64,000 nt of DNA from Amycolatopsis rifamycinica (GCF_000695625.1 NZ_JMQI01000016.1:1-64000), one strand, 5' to 3'; positions 19,964-28,331 are shown, numbered from the stretch's first letter. Numbers and translations are program-made. Notes: generated by a model not told the origin, from the sequence alone.

Positions 19964-20685
19964 CACGGCTTCAGCGACAAGCCGGCCGCGCCGGGGTGGG
20001 GGATCGAGCGGATATCCGACGCGTGGTGCGAGCTGATGGCCCGGCTCGGCTACCGGCGGTTCGGCGCCCAGGGCAGCGACTGGGGCACCAGCATCGCCAC
20101 GAGCATCGGTCAACGGCAACCCGATCGGGTCGCCGCTCGCACCGCCAGATCCGGCCACGTTGGACGACCTCACCGGTGCCGAGCGGGCGGCGCTCGCGAC
20201 ACTGCGGGAGGCGGACGAATGGGGCTCCGGATCCTCGGCGCAGCAGTCGACCCGGCCGCAGACGGTCGGCTACGGGCTGGTCGACTCGCCGGCCGCCCTC
20301 TGCGCCTGGATCGTCGAGAAGTTCTGGTCGTGGACCGACTCCGGTGGCGACCTGCATCGGGTTATTACCCGGGATGAGCTGCTCGACAACCTGATGCTCT
20401 ACTGGCTGCCCGGCACCGGTGCCTCATCCGCCCGGCTGTACTGGGAAAGCCTCCGGCAGGTCAACGAATGGATCTCCGGGCCGGCCGGCGCGCCGGTGAC
20501 CGTACCCACCGGCTGTTCGGGTCTTCCCCAAGGAGCTGCAGCGCCCGTCTCGGCGGTGGGCGGAGCGCTGATGCCCGAACATCCGGTACGGGAACGAGCC
20601 CGGCAAGGGCGGCCACTTCGCGGCGTTCGAGCAGCCGGCGTTGTTCGTCGACGAGGTCCGGTCATTCTTCCGGCTGGTCCGCTGA
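19964..20685 (+). pseudogene. Epoxide hydrolase (alpha/beta-hydrolase) remnant, truncated and frameshifted
   Basis: Three pieces in three frames together spell the middle and end of an actinomycete epoxide hydrolase. The first (from 19964) reads GFSDKPAAPGWGIERISDAW and includes the nucleophile region GSDWGTS. The second, from about 20160, reads LREADEWGSG, SAQQSTRPQTVGYGLVDSP and ALCAWIVEKFWSWTDSGGDL. The third, from about 20521 to the TGA at 20685, reads VFPKELQRPSRRW and GHFAAFEQPALFVDEVRSFF. The N-terminal quarter is missing, material is lost between the first two pieces, and an extra G near 20519 shifts the last junction. The gene is dead. Confidence 0.8.
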
Positions 20686-20688
20686 TGG

Positions 20689-21045
20689 TCACCCGTGCTC
20701 GGTAAGCGGCTGGCTGAAGATCAACAAGTGCCCATCGGGTGTCCGTACGTTGAAGTCGCGCATCCCGTAGGGCCGGTCAGCCAGTGGCTCGACGATGTCG
20801 GCGCCGCGGGCGCGCAGCTCGTCGTGGCAGGAATCGACGTCGTCGACGACAACCGTCACCCTGGCCGGGCCCACGCTGCTTTCGGCGTACAGGTGGAACT
20901 CGGCGGTGTCGCGGATCACGGCCGCATAGCTAGGTGGGGTCTCCCAGGTGAATATGGTGTCGAATCCGAGCACGTCCGTGAAGTACGACCGCGCTGCCTG
21001 CACATCTCGGCACGGCAGCACGGGAATCGCCACCCGCATGACCAT
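20689..21045 (-). CDS. VOC (glyoxalase/bleomycin-resistance) family protein
   Basis: A 118-residue single VOC domain. It begins MVMRVAIPVLPCRDVQAARSY and has the classic mid-section ARVTVVVDDVDSCHDELRARGA and end MRDFNVRTPDGHLLIFSQP, with a conserved late Asp in place of Glu. The ATG at 21045 follows AAGGTGA; a second ATG two codons later is possible. It is too small to name a substrate. It lies between an epoxide-hydrolase remnant and an IS5 remnant, and its composition looks slightly less biased than that of the surrounding operons, so it may have arrived by transfer. Confidence 0.8.
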   Translation of the reverse strand: MVMRVAIPVLPCRDVQAARSYFTDVLGFDTIFTWETPPSYAAVIRDTAEFHLYAESSVGPARVTVVVDDVDSCHDELRARGADIVEPLADRPYGMRDFNVRTPDGHLLIFSQPLTEHG

Positions 21046-21179
21046 TCCGTCACCTTACCCGACTTTGGCTCAAGATCGTTGATCTTGGGTAGGTGCTGGC
21101 TGTTGAGCTGCGGTTTCGTCGTGTGAACGGCAAAAATCTGCGCACAGCGTGGCCGACCTGGCCCGATCCGGGCGACGCC

Positions 21180-21330
21180 GATGCCATCCAGCATCGGCTT
21201 CGACGATCACCCGATCGAGGATCTTCGCCCAGGTGCCGTCCTGGGTCCACAACCGCAGCCACTCATGCGCGGTCGTCCAGGGCCCATACCGTTCGGGCAG
21301 TCACGCCACGGGGCGCCGGTGGCCTTGTCC
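21180..21330 (-). pseudogene. IS5-family transposase fragment
   Basis: The minus strand translates in pieces to WTTAHEWLRLWTQDGTWAKI followed by LDRVIVEADAGW, typical of the N-terminal third of IS5-group transposases of actinomycetes, preceded in a shifted frame by an APWRD motif. No DDE residues, terminal repeats or C-terminus remain. It marks an old insertion next to the epoxide-hydrolase remnant. Confidence 0.7.
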
Positions 21331-21392
21331 GTCAACTCACCGCGACCAACCACCGCGCGTAGTTACCAGGGCCAGCTCAACCGGACACGGCC

Positions 21393-21776
21393 TCAGACCG
21401 CCTTGCGCTCCGGCGTCGGCTCGAGGAGCGGCAAAGCGCCGTCCAGACGGGTGATCCGCAGCAGGCGGCGGATCGCGGCGGTGGGCCGGATCGCCACGCG
21501 GGTGCCTGCCTCGCCGGCCGCCGCGTCCAGCACGACCAGGGCGCGCAGGCCGGTGGAGCCGCAGAACGTCACCGCGGTCAGGTCGATCGTGAGACGCCAG
21601 GGGCGGGCCGCGAGCACTTCCCGGACCGTCGTCTTCAGGAGGGGGACGGTGGCCAGATCCAATTCTCCGGAAACCACCACGGTCACCACACCGGGGTCCG
21701 CCGGGACGATCCGCGCCTCGAACGGCGCCGCGGGCACAGGGGGAAACTCGGATCCACGGAAACTGTTCTGCGGCAT
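21393..21776 (-). CDS. STAS-domain anti-sigma factor antagonist
   Basis: A 127-residue RsbV/SpoIIAA-type protein. The core STAS pattern is VTVVVSGELDLATVPLLK followed by the phospho-site loop LTIDLTAVTFCGSTGLRAL, in which the Ser of CGSTGL should be phosphorylated by a partner kinase. I prefer the ATG at 21776, with GGAG 7 nt upstream, over an ATG six codons earlier. It lies upstream of no gene in its direction but 140 bp downstream of a STAS/HATPase protein, a likely partner in switching a stress sigma factor. Confidence 0.85.
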   Translation of the reverse strand: MPQNSFRGSEFPPVPAAPFEARIVPADPGVVTVVVSGELDLATVPLLKTTVREVLAARPWRLTIDLTAVTFCGSTGLRALVVLDAAAGEAGTRVAIRPTAAIRRLLRITRLDGALPLLEPTPERKAV

Positions 21777-21917
21777 GGAACACTCCGATTCCATCGAACG
21801 GGCTCGAGGAATGTGAGGCGGCTCGTGCTTGAACCGGGTCGGCCAACCATAAGCGCCGGTTCTGCCGAATTCAACCCGGCGGCGAGTGCCGAACGCCGCG
21901 ACAAAAGCGAAAGTGCT

Positions 21918-22706
21918 TCACCATTCGCGGGAATCGCGGTTCTTCTCCGAACGGGGGGTGGTGATCCGGCCGGTGTCCCGGGGGACGCGCAACGTGGCCC
22001 AGACGACTTTGCCGCCGCTCCACGACCGGCTGCAGCCCCAGCCGCGGGCGAACTGGGCCACCAGCTGGAGGCCGAGACCGGGTTCGGTCGCCGTGTCGCG
22101 CTCGCGCAGCTCGGCCGGGAGCGGGTCTTCGTCGGCGACGGCGACCGTGCAGATCCCGCGGCGGAGGTCGACGCGGACCTCGGGACGCGAGCCGGTGTGC
22201 TGGAGCGTGTTCTCGACGAATTCGGTGACGATCGCGGCCGCGTCGTCGGCGAGCTCCGGGATGCCCCACGCCCGGCAGGTCTCGGTGACGAATTCCCGGG
22301 CGGAAGACGAGGTCGTGCCCGCTCGCGGGAACTCCCGGACGGCCTGCCGGCGCACGGGGTCGCCGAACCTGCGCTCGGCGTCGGCCGCGCTCCCGTGCAC
22401 GCGCGCGTAGCGGGCCACCGGCGAACGCCGGAGCACCTCGGCCTGGTCCGGGTGCCGGGTGACGAGCGCGAACGGGATGCCGGGCCAGTCGCCCAGCCGC
22501 ATCGCCACGAGCGCGAAGACGGTGAGCTGGGCGTCGCGGGTGAAGCCGAGTTCGGAGACGTCGGCGATCAGGCCGTCCGGCGCTTCGGTGGCGGCCTTGA
22601 GCAGGCCGTCGCGCACGATCGCGTGAGATCGCGGGCCCAGGGTGCCGACCAGCTTCAGCACCGTCGAATGCGCCCGCCGGACGAGCTCCATGCGGACTTC
22701 GGCCAT
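21918..22706 (-). CDS. Fused STAS and HATPase (RsbW-like) regulatory protein
   Basis: A 262-residue two-domain protein. Residues 1-115 form a STAS-like domain (VLKLVGTLGPRSHAIVRDGL, then LIADVSELGFTRDAQL) lacking an obvious phospho-Ser at the usual place. Residues 125-245 are a GHKL ATPase with the N-box AAAIVTEFVENTLQHTGS and G-box-like EPGLGLQLVAQFARGWG. Such proteins are serine kinases that bind sigma factors or phosphorylate STAS partners. The neighbouring STAS gene at 21393 is a candidate partner. No sigma factor gene is in the window. Confidence 0.82.
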   Translation of the reverse strand: MAEVRMELVRRAHSTVLKLVGTLGPRSHAIVRDGLLKAATEAPDGLIADVSELGFTRDAQLTVFALVAMRLGDWPGIPFALVTRHPDQAEVLRRSPVARYARVHGSAADAERRFGDPVRRQAVREFPRAGTTSSSAREFVTETCRAWGIPELADDAAAIVTEFVENTLQHTGSRPEVRVDLRRGICTVAVADEDPLPAELRERDTATEPGLGLQLVAQFARGWGCSRSWSGGKVVWATLRVPRDTGRITTPRSEKNRDSREW

Positions 22707-22873
22707 GACCCTCGCCTTTCCGCGGCCTCGGGTCCGGCCGCAGTGCTACGCCAGGGGAGTGGCACGTCCTCGTCTGACCCGGCCAGGTTAACCCGTTGGG
22801 GCCGAGATAAGCCTGGGTATCGCGCCCCGCTCGCGAGCAAGGGCACGGTGAACGACCGGCCGGGCGGTTCCGG

Positions 22874-23707
22874 TCACGCCACGCGGCTGTCCGCGGTGTC
22901 GTTCGCCCACTCCGTCAGCACGGGTTCGATCGCCGAGTAGACGTCGGGGTCCACGCTCATCCCGAGGTGGGTGCTGCGCACCTCGGCGTGGGCGGCGGCG
23001 GGATCGAGGCACGAGCGCCACGGCACGATGCCGTCACGGCGGGAGTACACCGCGAGCGCCGGGACGTCCGGGGACAGCGGAGCGGCGAGACCGGCGAGGT
23101 GCTCGTCACGGCAGGGGCCGGCGAGGCAGCCGGCGTCGATCAGGCCGGGCAGCCCGGCGGCGGACAGCCGGGCGAGGACGCGGGCCGCGCCGAGGACGAG
23201 CGGGTGCGCGCCGAGCGGATCCAGCACCGGCGAGCCGAGCATGACGAGCCCGCGGACCAGGTCCGGACGACGGACGGCCGCGAGCCGGGCGAGGCCGCCG
23301 CCGCGGCTGTGACCGATCAGCACGACGCGGCCGCCGGTGTCGCGGACGTGCCGGGTGAGCCGCTCCTCGAGCCGGGTGACCAGGTCCGAGGTGCAGCCGA
23401 CGTCGAAGCCGATCCCGGCATCGCGCGGCCGGAACCCGCGGTCGCGCAGCCACCGTCGGGTCACCGACAGGCTCGGCGACCCGGCGAAGAAGCCCGGCAC
23501 GAGCACCACGCCGCGGCCCTGGCCGCAGTGGCGACGGGTGCGCCACACCGGGTGCCGGACGAGCCGGGGGAGGTCCCGCGTGGCCGTGAAGGCGTTTTCC
23601 CGGGCGAGCAGGCGCACGGTGTCCGCCGTGGCCACCCGGATCGCCGTGGTGAGGTTCGCCGGGGCACGGCGTCTCGGAGCCGGCGGCGCGGGAGAGGTTT
23701 CGGTCAT
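22874..23707 (-). CDS. Alpha/beta-fold hydrolase
   Basis: A 277-residue hydrolase. The nucleophile elbow is GHSRGGG (Ser near residue 138), preceded by VVLVPGFFAGSPSLSV as oxyanion-hole strand; the acid is probably Asp in VYSRRDGIVPW, and the His is in STHLGMSVDP. There is no signal peptide. The sequence resembles PGAP1-like or triacylglycerol-lipase-like cytosolic hydrolases of actinomycetes whose substrates are unknown. It stands alone, 166 bp from the STAS/HATPase gene. Confidence 0.82.
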   Translation of the reverse strand: MTETSPAPPAPRRRAPANLTTAIRVATADTVRLLARENAFTATRDLPRLVRHPVWRTRRHCGQGRGVVLVPGFFAGSPSLSVTRRWLRDRGFRPRDAGIGFDVGCTSDLVTRLEERLTRHVRDTGGRVVLIGHSRGGGLARLAAVRRPDLVRGLVMLGSPVLDPLGAHPLVLGAARVLARLSAAGLPGLIDAGCLAGPCRDEHLAGLAAPLSPDVPALAVYSRRDGIVPWRSCLDPAAAHAEVRSTHLGMSVDPDVYSAIEPVLTEWANDTADSRVA

Positions 23708-23802
23708 CCCGGTGGTTACCCGCCGGTAGTGCCGCTACGCCCGGGGGTGGCCGGGGTCACCGCCGTCGGCGCGCGGTGCGGGTGACCCGGGTGCGCCGAT
23801 CG

Positions 23803-24279
23803 TCAGTCGGTGAAGCAGCTCAGCGCGGCCGCGGACGGCTCCGCCAGTTCCGCGAGCCACACCAGCAGGTGGGTCAGGACGCCCACGATGTCCGCCGGCG
23901 TGCCGCGGGTGGCCAGCTCGACCTGGATGTCGCGGCTGGGCCGGTCGTGGTTGAGCGCGGCGAGAAGGGCGCGCATCGCCGCTCTCGGCCCGGGTGGCAG
24001 CCGTTCCACTTCGGCGCGCTCGCCCTGCTCGTCCTCGAGGACGACGGTGAAGACCGTATCGGCGCCCGGGCCGTGGTGGCCGCGGACCGCGGCGGCGCAC
24101 CGGCCGACCAGATCGCCGACGACGCCGGCGGGAACCCGTGGCGATCCGGCACGGGCCAGGACGGCCAGTGCCTCGGCGACGTCGTCGTAGTCGCCCGCCG
24201 TCGCGGCGTCGATCAGGTCGCCGGTGAACTGCCGGACGGACAGGTCCGGCGCTGGTGAGGGATCTCGGTTGTCGGTCAT
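23803..24279 (-). CDS. Hypothetical protein with a SigB-type promoter
   Basis: A 158-residue soluble, helix-rich protein that I do not recognise. It is Ala/Leu-rich and acidic (VRQFTGDLIDAATAGDYDDV, then DIVGVLTHLLVWLAELAEPS at the C-terminus). No membrane segment, signal or metal motif is seen. A GGTT-N15-GGGTAC promoter motif ends 10 bp before the ATG, so the mRNA would be nearly leaderless and under a stress sigma factor. GC-rich third positions support it as a real gene. Confidence 0.7.
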   Translation of the reverse strand: MTDNRDPSPAPDLSVRQFTGDLIDAATAGDYDDVAEALAVLARAGSPRVPAGVVGDLVGRCAAAVRGHHGPGADTVFTVVLEDEQGERAEVERLPPGPRAAMRALLAALNHDRPSRDIQVELATRGTPADIVGVLTHLLVWLAELAEPSAAALSCFTD

Positions 24280-24288
24280 CCGGGCGAC

Positions 24289-24313
24289 GTACCCGGAGGT
24301 TTCCCGGTCAACC
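24289..24313 (-). promoter_or_regulatory. SigB-type promoter motif
   Basis: Minus strand GGTT, 15 bp, GGGTAC, matching the GNNT-N14-16-GGGTAY stress consensus. The -10 lies 10 bp from the ATG of the gene at 23803-24279. Confidence 0.55.
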
Positions 24314-24333
24314 GGAAAGAAGGCGACCGCGGG

Positions 24334-25164
24334 TCAGGCGGGGTCGTCCTGTGCCTCTTCGACCCGGTGCGACACCCGGAGCAGCCGGATGGAGGTGACC
24401 AGGCCGATGCCGCCGAGGATGTTGCCCAGCGACGACCAGGCCAGTGCGAGGGCCCAGGCACCCCACGAGTAGCGGGCCGAGCCGCTCAGCAAGCCGGCGA
24501 ACATGATGATCGAGTCGAGCACGGAGTGGAACAGCTGTGCTCCGACGAGCAGGAAGGACATGGCCACCGCGGCGATGATCTTCACTCCCAGATCGTCGCT
24601 CGCGTGCTGCATCCGGGTCATGAGCGTGATCACCGCGCCGGCCAGCACAGCCAGCAGCAGCGAGCGCCAGGACACGCCCAGCGTGGCGTAGTGCAGACCG
24701 TTCGCGGCGGCGGTGTCACGAAGGTGGGGCAACGCGACGACGATCATGCCGGCCATCACGAAGCCCCCGGCCAGGTTCGCGACGAGGGTGACCAGCCACA
24801 ACCGCAGCAGCCGCGGCCAGGTACCTTTTCCGGCCGCCAGCGCGGTGACCGGGACGAGGAAGTTCTCGGTGAACAGCTCACTGCGCGCCAGCAGCAGTGC
24901 GATGAACCCGATCGTGAACGCGACCGAGGCCAGCAGCGGCCGGCCGGTCTCGTGCTCGACCACCAGATAGGCCAGGACGCCCACGGCGACGTCGACGCCG
25001 CCGAGCAGGCCGGTGGCCACCAGCGGGAGCAAGGGACGTCCGAGCCGGTCGCGGCCTTCGCCGACGATCCGGTCGAACGCTTCCTCGAGTTCCGGCTCGT
25101 CCCGGCTCCCGGCCGGCGACCGCATCGGCAAGTTTCCGTGTTCGTGGCTCGAATCGCCGCGCAT
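24334..25164 (-). CDS. Formate/nitrite transporter (FNT) family channel
   Basis: A 276-residue membrane protein of the FNT type, which forms pentameric channels for small anions such as formate, nitrite or hydrosulfide. About six helices are visible, including LLGGVDVAVGVLAYLVVEHE, FTIGFIALLLARSELFTENF (the conserved SELFTEN motif of the YfdC-like branch) and NLAGGFVMAGMIVVA. An N-terminal cytoplasmic tail of about 50 residues is acidic. The ATG at 25164 has AGGAG 5 nt upstream; a further upstream ATG lacks one. It lies 45 bp after the LspA-like gene on the same strand. The transported ion is unknown. Confidence 0.88.
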   Translation of the reverse strand: MRGDSSHEHGNLPMRSPAGSRDEPELEEAFDRIVGEGRDRLGRPLLPLVATGLLGGVDVAVGVLAYLVVEHETGRPLLASVAFTIGFIALLLARSELFTENFLVPVTALAAGKGTWPRLLRLWLVTLVANLAGGFVMAGMIVVALPHLRDTAAANGLHYATLGVSWRSLLLAVLAGAVITLMTRMQHASDDLGVKIIAAVAMSFLLVGAQLFHSVLDSIIMFAGLLSGSARYSWGAWALALAWSSLGNILGGIGLVTSIRLLRVSHRVEEAQDDPA

Positions 25165-25209
25165 CGCCGCTCCTGTCCTGGGAAAATCTCGGTCTCGCAT
25201 GGCCGCGGA

Positions 25210-25851
25210 TCACCGGGTCGCCGACGTCCGGGCGAAGCCGGGGGGATGGGTCGTTCCGCCGTAGTGGGCAGCGCCGAGCGTCACCGTGGCCACGAGGGCG
25301 ACCGCGCCGGTGGCGGTCGCGATGCGCGCCGGGGCGGGCAGCCGGAGCCGGGGGCGGGGCCCCTCGGTCGTGGCGCGGACCGCCCACCGGTAGGCGCAGG
25401 CGAGGGTGAACACCAGGGTGCCCCCGACGATGAAGAAGTCCGCGACGTTGAAGAAGTAGCCGCCGACGGCGATGAAGTCGACGGCGCCGCGGACGCTGCC
25501 CGGCGCGGTGAGGTGGTGCAGGCCGAGGCGGTCGAGGAGGTTGCCGGCCCAGCCGCCGATCGCGAGGGCCGCCGGAGCCAGCAGCAGCACCGGGTGCCGG
25601 CGGCGCAGGAGAAGCAGCACCGCCACGACCAGGATCGCACCGCCGGCGAGGTCGAGCACCGCCCCGGCCACCGGGTCGGCGTACCACCCGCCGACGACCG
25701 GGCCGACGAGCGGGTTGCCGCCGAAGTTGATGTGCGCCCGGGGAACCTCCCGCCAGGCCCACCACTTGCTCACCTGGTCCGCCAGGACGACCAGTAGCAG
25801 CAGGGAAACGGTCCACCGGGGTGGCGTGGCCGTCTCGTCGGTTCGGGTCAT
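25210..25851 (-). CDS. Signal peptidase II (LspA) family protein
   Basis: A 213-residue aspartic protease of the membrane that would cleave lipoprotein signal peptides. LspA hallmarks are present: ADQVSKWW in the first helix, NFGGNPLVG in the first loop, and the catalytic Asp pair in GNLLDRLGL and FNVADFFIVGG. Four membrane helices fit the family. The C-terminal extension of about 45 residues (from RPRLRLPAPARI) is longer than in standard LspA and adds a possible fifth helix. Its place among stress genes suggests a paralog rather than the housekeeping copy. The ATG at 25851 follows GAGGAA. Confidence 0.85.
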   Translation of the reverse strand: MTRTDETATPPRWTVSLLLLVVLADQVSKWWAWREVPRAHINFGGNPLVGPVVGGWYADPVAGAVLDLAGGAILVVAVLLLLRRRHPVLLLAPAALAIGGWAGNLLDRLGLHHLTAPGSVRGAVDFIAVGGYFFNVADFFIVGGTLVFTLACAYRWAVRATTEGPRPRLRLPAPARIATATGAVALVATVTLGAAHYGGTTHPPGFARTSATR

Positions 25852-25980
25852 CGGTTCCTCGCAGCACACCGGAAGCCGAGCGGAACCACGGAACGGGCGC
25901 CCGGACAGCGGGAATTGACGGAAGAAAGGGCTTTCCCGGCGTCGGCGGCGCTAAACCCGGGCACCACCACGGGAAGCGAT

Positions 25981-26226
25981 GGACGTCACGTCGGGTGCGG
26001 GGCGGCGGCCGGAACACCGGCGGCGGCGGGACGTTGTACAGGGTGTCGGTACGGCGGTGTCCCCGGGCCTCACCCCCTCGCCTTCACGGCTCGGCCCATC
26101 CGAAGAAGCCGGTCACGCTGAAGCCGTGTCGTGCCTTTCGCCGCGAGGCGACCCCGTACCGGCCCCATTCTCCCGCCTCCGCTCGCAGGTCGACCCCCCT
26201 CGGACCTCCGCTGAGCGGAGGCGGGA
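25981..26226 (+). repeat. Dispersed intergenic element, copy 1 (candidate structured RNA or MITE-like repeat)
   Basis: About 246 bp closely match 39697-39932 in the same orientation, by eye roughly 85-90% identical from GGAACACCGG to GCGGGA. No reading frame is kept between copies because of single-base indels, so it is not coding. Conserved structures are a 14-bp terminal hairpin (26171-26184 with 26213-26226) containing an inner AGGTC/GACCT stem, a TCGCC-GCGA-GGCGA hairpin with a GNRA loop (26138-26151), and a long-range stem joining 26045-26054 to 26154-26163. It lies between divergent lspA-like and DUF3099 genes. Confidence 0.75.
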
Positions 26227-26295
26227 CCACGCCGGTGCGTTTGTGCGACCGGAAAAGCGGTAAGCGGCGATCCCGACGGCGGGAAGGACCCCACC

Positions 26296-26604
26296 ATGAC
26301 CACGAACCGGGCCCCGGTGCTGATCACCGGAGCCGCACGTTCGTACGACGACCAGCTCGCCGCGCGGAAGCGCAAGTACCTGCTGATGATGTCGTGCCGG
26401 ATCCCGTGCCTGGTGCTCGCCGGGATCTTCCACGGCACCTGGTGGCTCGCGCTGGCCGTGCTGGCCGTTTCGGTGCCCTTGCCGTGGATGGCGGTGCTGA
26501 TCGCCAACGACCGCCCGCCGCGCCGGACCGAGGAAATCAGCAGGCTCGACCGCACCCCGAAGGAACTGGAAAGCCGACCGCACCAAGTCATCGACGCGGA
26601 GTGA
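26296..26604 (+). CDS. DUF3099 family small membrane protein
   Basis: A 102-residue protein with the DUF3099 pattern: an N-terminal PVLITGAARSYDDQLAARKR, then KYLLMMSCRIPCLVLAGIFH as the first membrane helix and LALAVLAVSVPLPWMAVLIAN as the second, ending in a polar tail. The family is restricted to actinobacteria and has no known function. The ATG at 26296 has GGAAGGA 7 nt upstream. The 246-bp repeat element ends 69 bp upstream and would be transcribed as its leader if read from the left. Confidence 0.85.
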   Translation: MTTNRAPVLITGAARSYDDQLAARKRKYLLMMSCRIPCLVLAGIFHGTWWLALAVLAVSVPLPWMAVLIANDRPPRRTEEISRLDRTPKELESRPHQVIDAE

Positions 26605-26713
26605 TTCCGCCGCGGAACGTCCCATCGAGGCGTTCGGGGGTCACCAAGCCCGGCCGACGGGTGTGCCGAGGCATGGCCGGACGGGAGCCGGCGCCCAGGG
26701 TAAGCTGCGGTGG

Positions 26714-27040
26714 GTGAGCGACTTGCACACCAGCCAGTTGCGGGTGGTCCGGTTGCCCGGTGGGGGTGGCCTGCGGGTGATCGGCGCGGTCGACCTCGGC
26801 ACCCGCGAAATCTGGCGCAAGGCGCTGGAGACGGCGACGGCGAGCGGGCCGCCCGTCCGGCTGGATCTGTCCGAGCTGTCGTTCATCGACACCCGCGGCA
26901 CGTCCATGCTGATCGCCGCCGCGGACGCCGCCGCCCCTCTCACCATCACCCGGCCGCCGAGGAGCCTGCGCAGGGTGCTCGCGGTGCTGTGCCCGGACGG
27001 GCCGGCGTCGCTCGTGATCGAAGAACAGGAGACGTCATGA
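26714..27040 (+). CDS. STAS-domain protein
   Basis: A 108-residue STAS protein that begins VSDLHTSQLRVVRLPGGGG at a GTG codon. The phospho-site loop is DLSELSFIDTRGTSML, with Thr or Ser in DTRGTS as the probable phosphorylation position. It overlaps the next gene by 4 bp (ATGA); that gene encodes an HATPase, so the two form a kinase/antagonist pair. A longer upstream frame adds an unlike N-terminus. Confidence 0.8.
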   Translation: MSDLHTSQLRVVRLPGGGGLRVIGAVDLGTREIWRKALETATASGPPVRLDLSELSFIDTRGTSMLIAAADAAAPLTITRPPRSLRRVLAVLCPDGPASLVIEEQETS

Positions 27041-27975
27041 GCACGTCGGTCGACACCGCCGGCGCCGAGCCGTTCGTCCACCCTGCCCTGTTCTACCGGG
27101 ATGCCGGCGAGTACCTGGCCGGCACCGTCCCGTTCATCCGGTCCGGGCTCGCCGCGGGAGAACCGGTCGCGGTGGCCGTTCCCGGCCCGAACCTCGCGTT
27201 GCTGCGCGCCGAGCTCGGCGCCGACGCCGAGCAGGTCCGGCTGATGGACATGACCGCCGCCGGCCGCAACCCGGGCCGCATCATCCCCGGCGTGCTGCTC
27301 GCCTTCGCCGACACCCATCCCGGCGCGCCGGTCCGCATCATCGGCGAACCGATCTGGCCGGCGCGCACCGACGAGGAATACCCGGCGTGCGTCCAGCACG
27401 AGGCCCTGATCAACCACGCCTTCACCGGCCGGGACGTCACCATCCTCTGTCCGTACGACACCCGGAACCTGGCGCCGGACGTGCTGGCCGACGCCGAAGC
27501 GACCCACCCGCTGCTCATCGACGGCGACGGCGAGCGAGCCAGCACCGGCTACGACCCGGAGCGGATCATCGCCGGCTACAACCGGCCGCTGCCCGAACCC
27601 GCCGACGCCGCCGAGCTCACCGTCGACGCCGCCAACCTCGCCGAAGCCCGCTTCCTCGCGCGCACCCACGCCCTGCGGGCGGGCCTGACCGACGACCGGA
27701 CCGCCGACGTCGAACTGGTCGTCACCGAACTGGCGACCAACAGCATCGACCACGGCGGCGGCACCGGCAGGCTCCGCATCTGGACGGCCGAGGGCCAGTT
27801 CGTCTGCGAGGTCCACGACCAGGGCACCATGACCGACCCGCTGGCCGGACGGCGCCCGGCCGCGCCCGGCCAGTACCGGCAGCGCGGCCTGCTGCTCGTC
27901 AACCACATCGCCGACCTGGTACGCCTCCACACCGGCACCCGCAGCACCACCGTCCGCGCCCACTTCCACCTGTGA
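27037..27975 (+). CDS. MEDS-domain sensor with anti-sigma HATPase domain
   Basis: A 312-residue regulator. Residues 15-170 are a MEDS-type domain (HPALFYRDAGEYLAGTVPFI, then ADAEQVRLMDMTAAGRNPGR), thought to sense one-carbon or dichloromethane-type compounds or be a derived RecA fold. Residues 190-312 are an RsbW-like ATPase, with N-box DVELVVTELATNSIDHGGG and G-box GQYRQRGLLLVNHIADL. It should phosphorylate or bind the STAS protein encoded just upstream. This layout is common in Streptomyces stress and development signalling. Confidence 0.82.
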   Translation: MSTSVDTAGAEPFVHPALFYRDAGEYLAGTVPFIRSGLAAGEPVAVAVPGPNLALLRAELGADAEQVRLMDMTAAGRNPGRIIPGVLLAFADTHPGAPVRIIGEPIWPARTDEEYPACVQHEALINHAFTGRDVTILCPYDTRNLAPDVLADAEATHPLLIDGDGERASTGYDPERIIAGYNRPLPEPADAAELTVDAANLAEARFLARTHALRAGLTDDRTADVELVVTELATNSIDHGGGTGRLRIWTAEGQFVCEVHDQGTMTDPLAGRRPAAPGQYRQRGLLLVNHIADLVRLHTGTRSTTVRAHFHL

Positions 27976-28096
27976 GCCGGTGCCGCGGCCGGCTGCCTGC
28001 CACGGCCGAGCTGGAGTTCCCGGCAGAAGACGTGGGGGAGCCCGGCGGCTCGGTCGAGGTGTTCGCCGACGAGGCCGGCCGACGACGCGGGGCGCG

Positions 28097-28215
28097 ATGG
28101 TGCGCATCAGCCCCGCCGGCCGCGACGCGATCGAGGCGGCCGCCCCGGAACACGCCGCCGCTTCTTCGCCCTCCTCTCCGAGCGCGACGCCGACCCGGCT
28201 GTTCGAGCGCCTGCC
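28097..28215 (+). pseudogene. MarR-family regulator fragment
   Basis: MVRISPAGRDAIEAAAPEHA matches the wing and dimerisation helix of MarR regulators, and after a frameshift near 28157 the sequence continues RFFALLSERDAD in another frame. No N-terminal helix-turn-helix is found upstream. It appears to be the remains of a MarR gene in the 356-bp gap between the MEDS gene and a membrane protein gene. Confidence 0.5.
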
Positions 28216-28247
28216 CCGGGGCCTCGGGCCGGATGCGGCGAGCCGAC

Positions 28248-28272
28248 GGTTCGGCCGGCCCCAGCCGGGTAC
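28248..28272 (+). promoter_or_regulatory. SigB-type promoter motif
   Basis: GGTT, 15 bp, GGGTAC, 59 bp upstream of the ATG at 28332. It has the same layout as the motifs at 19927 and 24289. A second GGGTAC at 28285 lacks a good -35 at the right distance. Confidence 0.5.
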
Positions 28273-28331
28273 TCGCGCCCGGTTCGCGGGTACCCGGCTC
28301 CGCGACGGCAGTCGAAGGGCAGGGAGTGCCG

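Noticed and set aside
25979-26263. Short reading frames inside the dispersed 240-bp element
   Set aside because: Single-base indels between the copies put the similar peptides in different frames, and a stop appears early in one copy, so a conserved protein is not supported.
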